Counted from the stretch's first letter, positions 1 to 7,932 are shown. The stretch: 42,699 nt of DNA from Deltaproteobacteria bacterium (GCA_021801125.1 JAJYYI010000116.1:1-42699); one strand, 5' to 3'. A program made the numbers and translations. Notes: generated from the sequence alone by a model not told the origin.

Positions 1-2
1 GA

Positions 3-779
3 GCATTCCAAGGGCTTCGGACCAGCGATAATGACGTTTTCGTCTTTCGAGGCACGGAGCGCGTGTCCAAGGGAACCGTACGAGTCCGTTCGCGCGCAAC
101 GGGGAGCGCGCACGAGATCGAAGCCGCGCTCTTGAAGCCCCTTCTTTCCGGCGACGAGATCCGGGCATTTTCCCTGTCGCACAACGACCAGTGGATTTTG
201 TTTCCCTACGATCTTTCTGGCTCCGATCCGCGTTTGTTCACCGAGCGCGACTTGCGGACGGAGTTTCCCCGCGCTTGGCGATATTTGAAAGCCTGCGAGA
301 CACGGCTTCGCGCCCGCGAACAAGGCCGCATGGATCACTCGGGCTGGTGGGCGTTCGGCCGATCGCAAAACCTCGATCAATTCGAGCAGCCCAAGGTGAT
401 GTTGCCCGGTTATAATGACACCGTTTCTGCGGCGTTTGATGAAAAAGGTCAATTCTACCAAGTATCGGGATACGGTCTGACGCTCAAGGATCGAGCGCCG
501 CTAAGTCTAGCACTCTTGACGGTTCTACTTAACTCGCGGTTATGGTTCTGGGTGCTACAAAGAAAAGGAGTCGCACTCCAGCGTGGCTTCGTAGAATTTC
601 GGCCACAATATCTCTTGGCGCTTCCGATCGCGGTTCCTGATGACTTGCAGGTCACCGAGTTGGAAACGCTGTATAAACGCGCGGTTGAGCATGGTTACGG
701 CGCTGCAGCATCACAGTTGGACGCTGCAATATATCGGCTGTACGGGGTCACGGAGAGCGAGATGTCGCTAATCGGATGA
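3..779 (+). CDS. Eco57I/TaqI-type methyltransferase-specificity protein, C-terminal part (5' end outside window)
   Basis: The reading frame is open to the left edge, so this is the 3' part of a larger gene; the GTG at 63 is unlikely to be the true start. The first visible residues read AFQGLRTSDNDVFVFRG, the entry motif of the target-recognition region that follows the N6-adenine methyltransferase domain in type IIG and BREX/PglX-like enzymes. Near the end, LLNSRLWFW, then RGFVEFRPQYL and LALPI, match the closing part of TaqI-like specificity domains. The visible part therefore reads DNA sequence; the catalytic NPPY-type motif would lie upstream. The kinase gene starts 31 bases downstream on the same strand, suggesting one transcript. 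A complete type IIG enzyme, a PglX-like methylase or a stand-alone methyltransferase are all possible. Confidence 0.8.
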   Translation, partial: AFQGLRTSDNDVFVFRGTERVSKGTVRVRSRATGSAHEIEAALLKPLLSGDEIRAFSLSHNDQWILFPYDLSGSDPRLFTERDLRTEFPRAWRYLKACETRLRAREQGRMDHSGWWAFGRSQNLDQFEQPKVMLPGYNDTVSAAFDEKGQFYQVSGYGLTLKDRAPLSLALLTVLLNSRLWFWVLQRKGVALQRGFVEFRPQYLLALPIAVPDDLQVTELETLYKRAVEHGYGAAASQLDAAIYRLYGVTESEMSLIG

Positions 780-810
780 AAGTGGTGCGGTAGTCGGGCG
801 GATAACAGCT

Positions 811-1854
811 ATGCAATACGTTCGCTGGAAAATAGCGGGCAAAACGGTCGGAGGAGGCGGCCAGGGACAAGTCGAGCTGGTTACCGATGCCAGCGGCAAG
901 GAGTCGGGCAAGTTCGCCCTAAAGAAGCTCAAGGACGATCGTCGAATCGAGAGATTCAAACAAGAGATCGACGCTGTCACCAAATTAAACCATCCGAACA
1001 TCATTCGCGTCGTCGATCGCTGCGTTGGCCCCGTCGTCGATCGCTGCGTTGGCAAAACGCCTCGTTACTATGTGATGGAGTATTGCGAAGGCGGCTCGCT
1101 CGAAAAGATCGGCGGGCAGACCTTCAAGGGCGACATCGTCAAAGCGACCGAGATTCTCGATCCGATCTGCGATGCGCTCGGAGCCGCACATAAAGCGGGC
1201 ATTGTTCACCGGGACGTCAAGCCTGCGAACATCCTGATGCGCGAGGATGGCACTCCTGTCATTGCCGACTTCGGCATTTGCCATGTGGATGAAAACGAAT
1301 CCATCACGCTGCATGAGGAAGCGATGGGGCCGATAAATTACATCGCACCTGAGATGGAGTCGGGAAGGCGCCACTTGGGTGACCCTTCGGAAAAGACGGA
1401 CGTGTACGCGCTTGGTAAAGTTTTATACTGGATGCTCTCCGGGGGCTCCATATTTGGCCGTGAGGATCATCGGGCCACACCGCTCACCGCGGTGCTCAGC
1501 GACCAGCGTTGGGAACATGTGCACATGCTCCTGGATAAGGTGATCGTCGAGAAACCGTCAGACCGTCTCGGCCTCGATGACTTTCGTCAGGAATTACAAA
1601 AGGTGCGGGATCTCGTTATGGGCAACTATGCGCCGCTCAAGCCATCGATCGGCATCAAGTGCAGGTTCTGCGGTCTCGGGACCTACGCACGTGTAGGGCA
1701 GGCACAGGTCGGCTACACCGGCGGTCCCGTACAGGCAATTGATTCGAAGACGAACACGCGCTACATCGACGCAATGAATGTTCTGGCGTGCGACGACTGC
1801 GGCCACGTAGAGTTCTTCGACGCGCAGCGAACGAACCGTTGGTGGACACAGTGA
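811..1854 (+). CDS. Ser/Thr protein kinase with C-terminal zinc ribbon
   Basis: This is a complete eukaryote-type kinase: glycine loop VGGGGQGQV (13-21), ATP lysine K38 in FALKK, helix-C E52, catalytic loop HRDVKPAN (133-140), DFG (153-155) and APE (179-181). The Arg in HRD suggests activation-loop phosphorylation. After the kinase domain (about 1-265), C284-x2-C287 and C327-x2-C330 form a likely treble-clef or zinc-ribbon module. No membrane segment or PASTA repeat is visible, so it should be cytoplasmic, unlike PknB-type kinases. It sits 31 bases after a restriction-type methyltransferase and upstream of HicBA and a PLD-SNF2 protein. Kinases occur in defence systems (PglW in BREX type 2, Stk2), so a role in phosphorylating defence partners is inferred. 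A 24-bp tandem duplication lies in the helix-C to beta-5 segment. Confidence 0.85.
   Translation: MQYVRWKIAGKTVGGGGQGQVELVTDASGKESGKFALKKLKDDRRIERFKQEIDAVTKLNHPNIIRVVDRCVGPVVDRCVGKTPRYYVMEYCEGGSLEKIGGQTFKGDIVKATEILDPICDALGAAHKAGIVHRDVKPANILMREDGTPVIADFGICHVDENESITLHEEAMGPINYIAPEMESGRRHLGDPSEKTDVYALGKVLYWMLSGGSIFGREDHRATPLTAVLSDQRWEHVHMLLDKVIVEKPSDRLGLDDFRQELQKVRDLVMGNYAPLKPSIGIKCRFCGLGTYARVGQAQVGYTGGPVQAIDSKTNTRYIDAMNVLACDDCGHVEFFDAQRTNRWWTQ
1006..1053 (+). repeat. 24-bp in-frame tandem duplication inside the kinase gene
   Basis: Bases 1006-1029 and 1030-1053 match at 23 of 24 positions, so the protein reads VVDRCVG twice (about residues 67-81), separated by a Pro. The period is a multiple of three and the frame is kept. 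The repeat falls in the segment between helix C and the hinge strand, a surface loop in this fold. It looks like a recent slippage event. Confidence 0.9.
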
Positions 1855-1985
1855 CAAGTCGTCACGGCGAGAGTTCACCGGCATGATACGGCTTCTTCTG
1901 TCGTTTCCGCCATACCCGACGCGCCCAATTGCATAGATGTCCGACGACCCGGTTCGATGATAGCATGAAGATTGAAGGATGAACT

Positions 1986-2204
1986 ATGGAATTGACTGCC
2001 GTATTCCGCAAAGTCACGGAGGGTTACATCGGCTTCGTCGAGGAACTGCCGGGCGCGAACACCCAGGCCGCTACGCTCGAGGAAGCCAGGCAAAACCTCA
2101 AGGAGGCCGTCGCGCTGGTGCTTGAAGCCAACCGCGTTCTGGCCGAGGAGTCGCTCAAGGGCGAGACGGTAATAAGAGAGCCTATCTTAATTCAGGAGCG
2201 ATGA
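1986..2204 (+). CDS. hicB: HicB-family antitoxin
   Basis: This 72-residue protein has the HicB core: a short beta strand, then GYIGFVEELPGANTQAATLEEA, then an amphipathic helix (EARQNLKEAVALVLEANR), the partial RNase H-like fold that caps HicA. It is the short HicB form, with no C-terminal ribbon-helix-helix or HTH, so autoregulation by DNA binding is not evident. The start is supported by AAGGAT upstream. It overlaps hicA by four bases (ATGA), a sign of translational coupling, with the antitoxin first. The 131-base gap from the kinase could hold a separate promoter, but I see no clear one. The position between the kinase and the PLD-SNF2 gene is unusual and suggests a dormancy back-up to the restriction-like genes (inference). 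Confidence 0.87.
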   Translation: MELTAVFRKVTEGYIGFVEELPGANTQAATLEEARQNLKEAVALVLEANRVLAEESLKGETVIREPILIQER

Positions 2205-2389
2205 AGCGCCGCGACCTGCTCCGCCATCTGGAGCGTCATGGTTGCGTCTTGTTGCGCGAGGGAGGCAATCACACGGTCTACGTGAATCGCGCCAAGGGCA
2301 AATCCTCGACGATTCCGCGTCATCGTGAAATCAACGACTTTCTGGCGCGCAAGATTTGCCGCGACCTTGAAGTGCCCGAAGCCGAGTAG
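2201..2389 (+). CDS. hicA: HicA-family mRNA interferase toxin
   Basis: This 62-residue protein has the double-stranded-RNA-binding-like HicA fold: a first helix (RRDLLRHLERHGC), the GGNHTVYVN strand with catalytic His24, and the conserved STIPRHREIN segment before the last helix. HicA toxins cleave mRNA and are neutralised by HicB. All expected motifs are present, so the toxin looks intact. It starts inside the hicB stop region (ATGA overlap at 2201-2204) and ends 11 bases before the PLD-SNF2 gene, so all three are probably co-transcribed. Confidence 0.9.
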   Translation: MKRRDLLRHLERHGCVLLREGGNHTVYVNRAKGKSSTIPRHREINDFLARKICRDLEVPEAE

Positions 2390-2400
2390 ATTGCCGAACG

Positions 2401-5400
2401 ATGCGCGTACCATACGTCATAGACAACCAGTCCCATCGTTTGGCGGACATCCTCGGCGGGCTTTTGCGCGAGCATCAGGGGCGCTCGCTCGACGTGGCGA
2501 CCGCCTACTTCACGGTCGGCGGGTTCGGCCTGATCAAAGATGGCCTGCTCAAACTCGGCAATTTCCGGCTCCTGCTCGGTGCCGAGCCGGCAAGCGGCGA
2601 GCAGCTCGGCCTGCGTCCGGATTCGAGCGTCGTCGGCGGACTGTTGCGGGGCGACCTCGAAGCTCTGCCTTTCGCTGAAACCACGCTGCGCACGGTCGAA
2701 GACCTGATCGCCTTCCTGCGGCGCGACGCCGTCCAGGTTCGCCTGCATGACAAGGGCTTCCTCCACGCGAAATGCTGGCTCTTCTATTCCGATCGTCCGG
2801 GGCAGCAGATGCTGTTCGACCGCTTCCGCCCGATTCTCGCGATCGTCGGCTCTTCGAATTTTACCGCGCCGGGCCTTTCGTCGAATCGCGAGCTGAACCT
2901 CACGCACAAGGTTTTGATTGATCCAGAGGAGGTTGAAGACCCGGATGCGGCGCGGGCGGTGGCATGGCTCAGCGACACGCGGCCGAGCGAGCGCATCACG
3001 GCCGGTAATCGCCAATTGCTCAAGAGCGAAGTTGGCGCGCGGGCGATTATCGATCTCGAAGCGTGGTACGAGCGGAACTGGAACGACTCGCGCGACTTCA
3101 AGGACGACCTGATCGAGCTCCTCGACGCCTCGAAGTTCGGGCGCAAAGAGTACACGCCTTTTGAGATCTACATGAAGGCGCTTTACGAGTACTTCAAGGA
3201 CGAACTCGAAGACGAAGCGCCGCGCGCAACCAGATCGGCGGTCGAGCTTTCGGAATTTCAGGAAGACGCCGTGAAAAAGGCGCGCAAGATTCTGGCGCGC
3301 TATGACGGCGTGATAATCGCCGATTCCGTCGGGCTTGGAAAAACCTGGATCGGCAAGAAGCTGCTCGAAGACTTCGCCTATCATATGCGGCAGAAGGCGG
3401 TCGTGATCTGCCCGGCCAGCCTGCGCGAAATCTGGGAAGCGGAACTGGCGAACGCGACGATCTCGGCCAGCGTGCTTTCCCAGGAGGAACTTGGGCGCGA
3501 CGAATTCGATCCGCGGCCGTGGTCGGATGCCGATGTTGTCTTGATTGACGAATCGCACAATTTCCGCAATCCGAATGCGCAGCGCTACGCGAACATCGAG
3601 AGTATCCTGGGCGGTAACGGCAGGCGCGGTCGCGACGGCGCCCGCAAGAAGGTCATCCTGCTGACCGCCACCCCGATCAACAACGACCTGATGGACCTTT
3701 ACAATCAGCTTGCGCTGATTAGCGGCGGCGACCGCAGCTATTTCGCGGCCTGCGGAATCGGCGACGTGTACCGATACTTCCTTGCGGCCCGCCGCTCGAC
3801 GCGGGCGCAGGATGGAAGCTTCGCGCTCTTCAACCTGCTCGAAGAGGTCGTTATCCGAAGAACGCGAGCGTTTATCCGAAGCGCCTATCCGGAGGCAACC
3901 ATCGCGGGCAGAAAGGTTCACTTTCCCACCCGCAAGCTTAAAACCGTACGATACAACCTTGAGGCGACCTACGGCGGCATCTACGACGAGATCGTCTCGG
4001 GAATCGAGAGCCTGGCGCTGGCTCCGTACAATCTCGAATCCTACAAGAAAAAAGGCGTCGAGGTTGACGAATTCGAGGCCGGACGCGAACAGGCGCTGGT
4101 CGGGATCTTCAAGAGCCGGTATCTCAAGCGGTTCGAATCGAGCCTCGAGGCCTTCCGCATCAGCGTGCGTCGCGCGCTCGCGTTCCTCAAAACGTTCGAG
4201 TCGTACATTTTAGATGGCCGCGTACTGCGCAGCAGCGACTTCCATCGCGCGATGGGCTTCCTAAGCGCCGAAGATGAGGACGACGACGCCACGCCGCGCT
4301 CGCTGGCCGACGAGATGGACGCCAGTGAGGACGCTCGCCGCCTGCTCGAACGCATGGAGACGATCGATCAGAGCAAGTACGACCTCCGGCGGCTGCATGA
4401 GGCGCTCCAGCACGACATCGAGGCACTTTCCGCGATCTGGGAGCGCGTCAAAAGCATCGGTCCCAGGGACGACGTAAAGCTCGCGACGCTCAAGGAGCTT
4501 CTTACGGGCAAGCTTCGCGGGCAAAAGGTTCTGATCTTCACGTACTACAAGGACACCGCGCGTTATCTTTATTCTCAGCTCGGAAATTTCGAGAATCCTG
4601 ACGCCGCTTCATTTCAGAAGCGGCTCGGGGATGTTCACATCCGCCGCATGGACAGTGGTGCGGACGCAAAGGAGCGGATGCGAATGGTGCGGGCGTTTGC
4701 GCCGAGGGCGAATCGCGCGGCAGACATCGCCGGAACCGACAAAGAAATCGATATACTGATTTCGACCGACGTGCTTTCGGAGGGGCAGAACCTGCAGGAT
4801 TGCGGTTACCTGATCAACTACGATCTGCATTGGAATCCGACGCGGATGGTGCAGCGCGCCGGCCGCATCGATCGGATCGGAACGGGTTTCGATACGCTTT
4901 GGATCTACAACATGTTCCCGGATGAGGGCCTCGAACGGCTGTTGCGCCTGGTTGAAAGCCTGTCGGAAAAGATCGCTGCGATCGATGCGACCGGATTCCT
5001 CGACGCGAGCATTCTCGGCGAGACGGTTCATCCGCGCATCTTCAACACGCTGAAACGCATCCGCGATGAGGACGGATCGGTCATCGACGAAGAGGAGCAG
5101 TTCACGGAGTTGGCGACCGGCGAGTTCCTCATGCAGCAGCTTCGCAACCTGCTCGACAGCGGCGGCAAGGAGATGCTCGATTCTCTGCCTGATGGAATTT
5201 ATTCGGGCCTGGAGAAATCGGGCGCTAAAGGCGCGTTCTTCTACTTCCAGGCGCGCCCGAAGAACGGCGACAAGCTGCATTTCTGGGAATACGCGGACCT
5301 GAAGAGCGACGGCGTCATCGACAACCGCCATTTCATCGCGAATCTGATCGCGTGCAACCGTGAGACGCTGCGCGTCGTCGATCCTGATATGTTCGCGCGC

Positions 5401-5799
5401 GTCTTCGATCTGCAGGAGCGGGCGATCGAAAAAGTTCTGCAGTCTTCGCAGCAGCAAAGCGCCCTGGAAGCAGCGCCGCGCGCGGTGGAGCCGATTCAAC
5501 AGACCGTCGTAACCTTACTCCAGGGCTACTTGAATCATCCTGATATCAGCCGGCCGCGGATCATCGAGGCGATCAAATTCCTCAATCAACCGATGTGGCG
5601 CACACAAATCGCCGAGCTGCGGAGCGCCCATAGAGAATTTCAGCGCGATGGCAACGTCAATCGGCTACTGGAAACGGTCGAGGAAATCCGCACGCGCTTT
5701 GGCGAGCAGAGCAAAGTGCAGGCACCAAGCTCCGCCATGTCTGCTATCGGCCGCGACGACCTCCGGCTCATCTGCTTCGATCTCGTTTGCGGTGGATGA
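2401..5799 (+). CDS. PLD-nuclease / SNF2-type translocase fusion (restriction-like)
   Basis: This 1132-residue fusion begins with a phospholipase-D-type nuclease domain (about 1-175): H122-x-K124 in LHAKCWLF, N153 in VGSSNFT and E164 in NRELN, the H-K-N-E set seen in BfiI-like restriction nucleases. Superfamily-2 SNF2 motifs follow: motif I DSVGLGKT (about 307-314), II DESH (about 383-386), III TATP (about 422-425), V STDVLSEGQNLQ, and VI QRAGRIDR (about 818-825). A long, partly coiled insertion separates the two RecA lobes, as in RapA-like translocases. The C-terminal 250 residues have no fold I can name. The likely role is ATP-driven DNA translocation coupled to cleavage, comparable with the separate PLD and helicase subunits of NgoAVII and CglI. 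The upstream methyltransferase would mark self DNA. All catalytic motifs look intact. Confidence 0.88.
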   Translation: MRVPYVIDNQSHRLADILGGLLREHQGRSLDVATAYFTVGGFGLIKDGLLKLGNFRLLLGAEPASGEQLGLRPDSSVVGGLLRGDLEALPFAETTLRTVEDLIAFLRRDAVQVRLHDKGFLHAKCWLFYSDRPGQQMLFDRFRPILAIVGSSNFTAPGLSSNRELNLTHKVLIDPEEVEDPDAARAVAWLSDTRPSERITAGNRQLLKSEVGARAIIDLEAWYERNWNDSRDFKDDLIELLDASKFGRKEYTPFEIYMKALYEYFKDELEDEAPRATRSAVELSEFQEDAVKKARKILARYDGVIIADSVGLGKTWIGKKLLEDFAYHMRQKAVVICPASLREIWEAELANATISASVLSQEELGRDEFDPRPWSDADVVLIDESHNFRNPNAQRYANIESILGGNGRRGRDGARKKVILLTATPINNDLMDLYNQLALISGGDRSYFAACGIGDVYRYFLAARRSTRAQDGSFALFNLLEEVVIRRTRAFIRSAYPEATIAGRKVHFPTRKLKTVRYNLEATYGGIYDEIVSGIESLALAPYNLESYKKKGVEVDEFEAGREQALVGIFKSRYLKRFESSLEAFRISVRRALAFLKTFESYILDGRVLRSSDFHRAMGFLSAEDEDDDATPRSLADEMDASEDARRLLERMETIDQSKYDLRRLHEALQHDIEALSAIWERVKSIGPRDDVKLATLKELLTGKLRGQKVLIFTYYKDTARYLYSQLGNFENPDAASFQKRLGDVHIRRMDSGADAKERMRMVRAFAPRANRAADIAGTDKEIDILISTDVLSEGQNLQDCGYLINYDLHWNPTRMVQRAGRIDRIGTGFDTLWIYNMFPDEGLERLLRLVESLSEKIAAIDATGFLDASILGETVHPRIFNTLKRIRDEDGSVIDEEEQFTELATGEFLMQQLRNLLDSGGKEMLDSLPDGIYSGLEKSGAKGAFFYFQARPKNGDKLHFWEYADLKSDGVIDNRHFIANLIACNRETLRVVDPDMFARVFDLQERAIEKVLQSSQQQSALEAAPRAVEPIQQTVVTLLQGYLNHPDISRPRIIEAIKFLNQPMWRTQIAELRSAHREFQRDGNVNRLLETVEEIRTRFGEQSKVQAPSSAMSAIGRDDLRLICFDLVCGG

Positions 5800-5909
5800 G
5801 TAGCCGACCATCCCGACTCGCGGTATGGGAACAAGCAGCTACCGAATTGCCTTATGACACTGTGATTCTACTTTTCGAGAACCGAATCAGACATTACGTA
5901 AACGCGTGA
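5796..5909 (+). CDS. Possible 37-residue coupled small protein or gene remnant
   Basis: An ATG overlaps the stop of the PLD-SNF2 gene (ATGA) and opens a 37-codon frame ending at 5909. Its composition is protein-like rather than random (for example WEQAATELPYDTVILLF). No family is recognised. It may be a small partner protein translated by coupling, or the surviving start of a longer island gene cut by the deletion that also truncated the integrase. The stop-start overlap is the only positive evidence. Confidence 0.3.
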   Translation: MSSRPSRLAVWEQAATELPYDTVILLFENRIRHYVNA

Positions 5910-6252
5910 TCTACGATTCGCGCGACGATGCCGTTATGGCCGGATGAAAATCTGAAGCCCGGCCCGCCGTTGGTTTGCACGCTATGGGTTTCGAGGTCCG
6001 ATCTCGGCTCTACACCGCTACCTACACCGGCGCTTGCGCTTGGCGCATTTGCAGTGCGTTCGATTTGTTAAATCGGCTTGAACTCATACGAAGTTGTGTT
6101 ATGGCGAAGCGGGCAACGACGAAAGAGCGTTGGCTTCTTTTTCAAATCGACGAAGTCGAGACAAAGTCGCACTATTGAGTGCGAACGTAATAGATGTACA
6201 AAGCACTCCGCGACAAATAGGTAAGGCAGCGAATTGGTGGGGGGTCTTCGTA
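5910..6252. other. Decayed island DNA without a recognisable gene
   Basis: About 340 bases between the PLD-SNF2 gene and the integrase remnant. It looks less GC-rich than its flanks. Short open frames exist on the plus strand, but none has a family signature or a ribosome binding site. It is probably debris from loss of the rest of the integrase and neighbouring island genes. Confidence 0.5.
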
Positions 6253-6597
6253 CTATGCGGCGCGGTGGCGATGTTGCACTCGAATCGGGCGGATGAGCAC
6301 TTCCGCGGGAATACCGAAGCGCTGGTTGACCCGGCGGATCATCTCAAGCGACCGCCTGCGCTTGCGGGCGGTGATTTCCCGAGCGTATCGTTCGAGAACT
6401 TCGTCAAGGGTAGTACTTTTCGCATCGCGCCGATTAACGAACCGCCGAGCAGAGATTTCAGCCTCGCGCTCGGTAGCCCACCGCTCTGATTCGGCCTTGG
6501 TGTCGAACGTCGCGCTCTGCGGCGGGTATCCCCGCCGTCTCAACTGCGCCTGCCACGTTGTCCTCCGGCTCCTGCGCCTGCGCCGAATCGTTGCCAT
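6253..6597 (-). pseudogene. Tyrosine integrase, N-terminal remnant
   Basis: The 114-residue product begins like phage or island integrases: a basic N-terminal arm with WQAQLRRRGYPPQSATF, then FDTKAESERWATEREAEI (arm-type DNA-binding strand-helix) and the start of the core-binding domain (TTLDEVLERYAREITARKR). After about residue 95 the similarity stops, and the frame ends before any of the catalytic R-H-R-Y domain, so about 70% of a normal 350-400-residue integrase is missing. It starts 128 bases from the 3' end of tRNA-Leu, the usual arrangement for an integrase beside its attachment site. I infer the gene inserted the island and was later deleted. Confidence 0.72.
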
Positions 6598-6724
6598 TTG
6601 TACGCCCCGAAAGAAGGAGAGTTCACGTGTGAAGCAATTTTGACGAGTTCAGCGCAAAAGCCCAAGAGCAGCTTCGCCTCGACCGAGCCAACCCGAAAAG
6701 ACTTTATTTTATAGGCTCTTTTGC

Positions 6725-6810
6725 TGGTGCGAGAGGGGGGACTTGAACCCCCACGAGGTTGCCCTCACAAGGTCCTGAGCCTTGCGCGTCTGCCATTCCG
6801 CCACTCTCGC
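6725..6810 (-). tRNA. tRNA-Leu (anticodon CAG)
   Basis: Read on the minus strand, the 7-bp acceptor stem pairs GCGAGAG (6804-6810) with CTCTCGC (6729-6735). The discriminator A is at 6728 and CCA is encoded at 6725-6727. The anticodon stem is CAAGG/CCTTG with loop CTCAGGA, giving anticodon CAG. A long variable arm (TGAGGGCAACCTCG) marks a class II tRNA, and the T arm carries GGTTCAAGTCC. It is therefore tRNA-Leu for CUG. Its 3' end faces the integrase remnant, so it is probably the island attachment site. Confidence 0.96.
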
Positions 6811-6835
6811 ATCGTGTGGGTCGGCCGGTAAGCTT

Positions 6836-6864
6836 TAAGTAACTGGCCTCGCAGGACATTTCAA
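6836..6864 (-). promoter_or_regulatory. Possible promoter of tRNA-Leu
   Basis: On the minus strand, TTGAAA (6859-6864) is followed after 17 bases by TACTTA (6836-6841), 25 bases before the tRNA 5' end. The -35 fits sigma-70 well and the -10 poorly. Position is the main support. Confidence 0.3.
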
Positions 6865-6995
6865 GCGGTTTGCGCAGGCCGTGGGCTGCTTCAGCGCCTT
6901 AGGCGGCGACAAGCGATAGCCATCCATTGTTGCACTGCGCCTGGTCCACGACATTTCATAGCGCCGGCGGGGAGGAACAAGCTATTCTAAACGTG

Positions 6996-7874
6996 ATGCG
7001 CTTGTCCATAATCGTTAGTACCCACGACCGCCAAGCCAGCCTTAGGCGCTTGCTGGAAAGCCTCGCGCCTCAGCTGCACGCCAAGAAGCACCTGCTGTTG
7101 ATTGCGGAGAATGGAACACCGGTCAAGTCACCTCTACCTGACGGGCTACCCAATTTAGTTCACTTGCATGACCCGCGTCCAGGCAAATGCCGCGCGCAAA
7201 ACCAGGCGATTGCGCGGGCGCATGGCGACATTCTGGTCTTCCTGGACGACGACGTGGTTGCGGCTGCGGACTATCTTGCAGCGGTCGAGGCGTTCTTCGC
7301 GGGCAACCCGGAGTTTGCCGCGATGAAGGGGCGGATACTGCCGGAAGAGGACCCAGGGCGCAAGCTAGGCGAGGCGGCGTGCTATGCGGAACTGCCGCTG
7401 GTTGATCATGGCGAGTCTGTAATCGAAGTCAAGGGAGTTGTAGGGGCCAACATGGCCTTTCGCACCGAGGCGCTGGCCGCGCTCGACGGATTTGACGAAC
7501 GTCTTGGTCCTGGGGCCGCGGGGGATGAAGAGGAAACCGAGATGTCGGTGCGCTTGCGTCGAGCGGGCATGAAAATCGGGTACGCTCCCCGGGCGGTCGT
7601 CTATCATGAGGTTGACCCCGGTCGTGCTGAGCGCGAGAGATTCTTACGCCTTGCGCGCCGGCGCGGCTTCTCGCGCATGGTTCATGAGCACCACGCGCTA
7701 GCTAAGGTCGCACTCGACAACCTCGTAGCGCTTGCACGACTTGCGATCGCGCGCGGGTTAGCGGTTGCCCCCGAGCGGCTGGCGCGCGAAGAGCGGCGTG
7801 CGGCGATCGCGCGGGGGATGCTCGACGGTTCGCTGATGAACCTTGGGAAACGCGACAAGCGCAAGGCCGGCTAA
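6996..7874 (+). CDS. Family 2 glycosyltransferase
   Basis: The GT-A fold signature is clear: the N-terminal SIIVSTHDR strand-loop, PGKCRAQNQAIARAHGDI for nucleotide-sugar binding, and FLDDDV (acidic residues about 84-86) as the metal-binding DxD equivalent. NMAFRTEAL and a DEETEMSVRLRRAG acceptor-site segment follow. No transmembrane segment is visible, so it should act on the cytoplasmic face of the membrane, transferring a sugar to a lipid or polysaccharide precursor. The chosen ATG gives 292 residues beginning MRLSIIVS, as typical family members do; a frame open from 6927 would add 23 residues of no recognisable sequence. A GGAGG lies 18-20 bases upstream, which is long. It stands alone, convergent with bioB. 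Confidence 0.85.
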   Translation: MRLSIIVSTHDRQASLRRLLESLAPQLHAKKHLLLIAENGTPVKSPLPDGLPNLVHLHDPRPGKCRAQNQAIARAHGDILVFLDDDVVAAADYLAAVEAFFAGNPEFAAMKGRILPEEDPGRKLGEAACYAELPLVDHGESVIEVKGVVGANMAFRTEALAALDGFDERLGPGAAGDEEETEMSVRLRRAGMKIGYAPRAVVYHEVDPGRAERERFLRLARRRGFSRMVHEHHALAKVALDNLVALARLAIARGLAVAPERLAREERRAAIARGMLDGSLMNLGKRDKRKAG

Positions 7875-7920
7875 ACAGGGCCTGGGTTGCAAACGAGGGC
7901 ATCCCTGGTTCTGCCGCCCC

Positions 7921-7932
7921 TAGCGTACGCTA
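7921..7932. repeat. 12-bp perfect palindrome between convergent genes
   Basis: TAGCGTACGCTA is a perfect 12-base palindrome in the gap between the convergent glycosyltransferase and bioB genes. It has no spacer loop and no T-run, so it is a poor terminator. It could be chance. Confidence 0.3.

Larger units (their letters stand above)
1..6735. mobile_element. Right end of a tRNA-Leu-associated genomic (defence) island
   Basis: The stretch from the window start to the 3' end of a tRNA-Leu gene carries only accessory functions: a restriction-type methyltransferase/specificity protein, a kinase, HicBA, a PLD-SNF2 nuclease-translocase, and a broken tyrosine-integrase start next to the tRNA. Beyond the tRNA the genes are housekeeping or catabolic. 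A tRNA 3' end is a classic attachment site for tyrosine integrases, so the tRNA probably marks the right border. The left border and the second att copy lie outside the window; I saw no second copy of the tRNA 3' end here. The integrase is truncated, so the island is probably fixed. The island call is inference from gene content and position. Confidence 0.65.

Noticed and set aside
2320-3921. Long minus-strand open frame opposite the PLD-SNF2 gene (533 codons)
   Set aside because: It mirrors codon bias of a clear plus-strand gene with intact motifs; its Arg-rich product has no family signature.
6094-6489. Plus-strand 131-codon frame across the integrase remnant
   Set aside because: Overlaps the minus-strand integrase segment, which has recognisable motifs; no support of its own.
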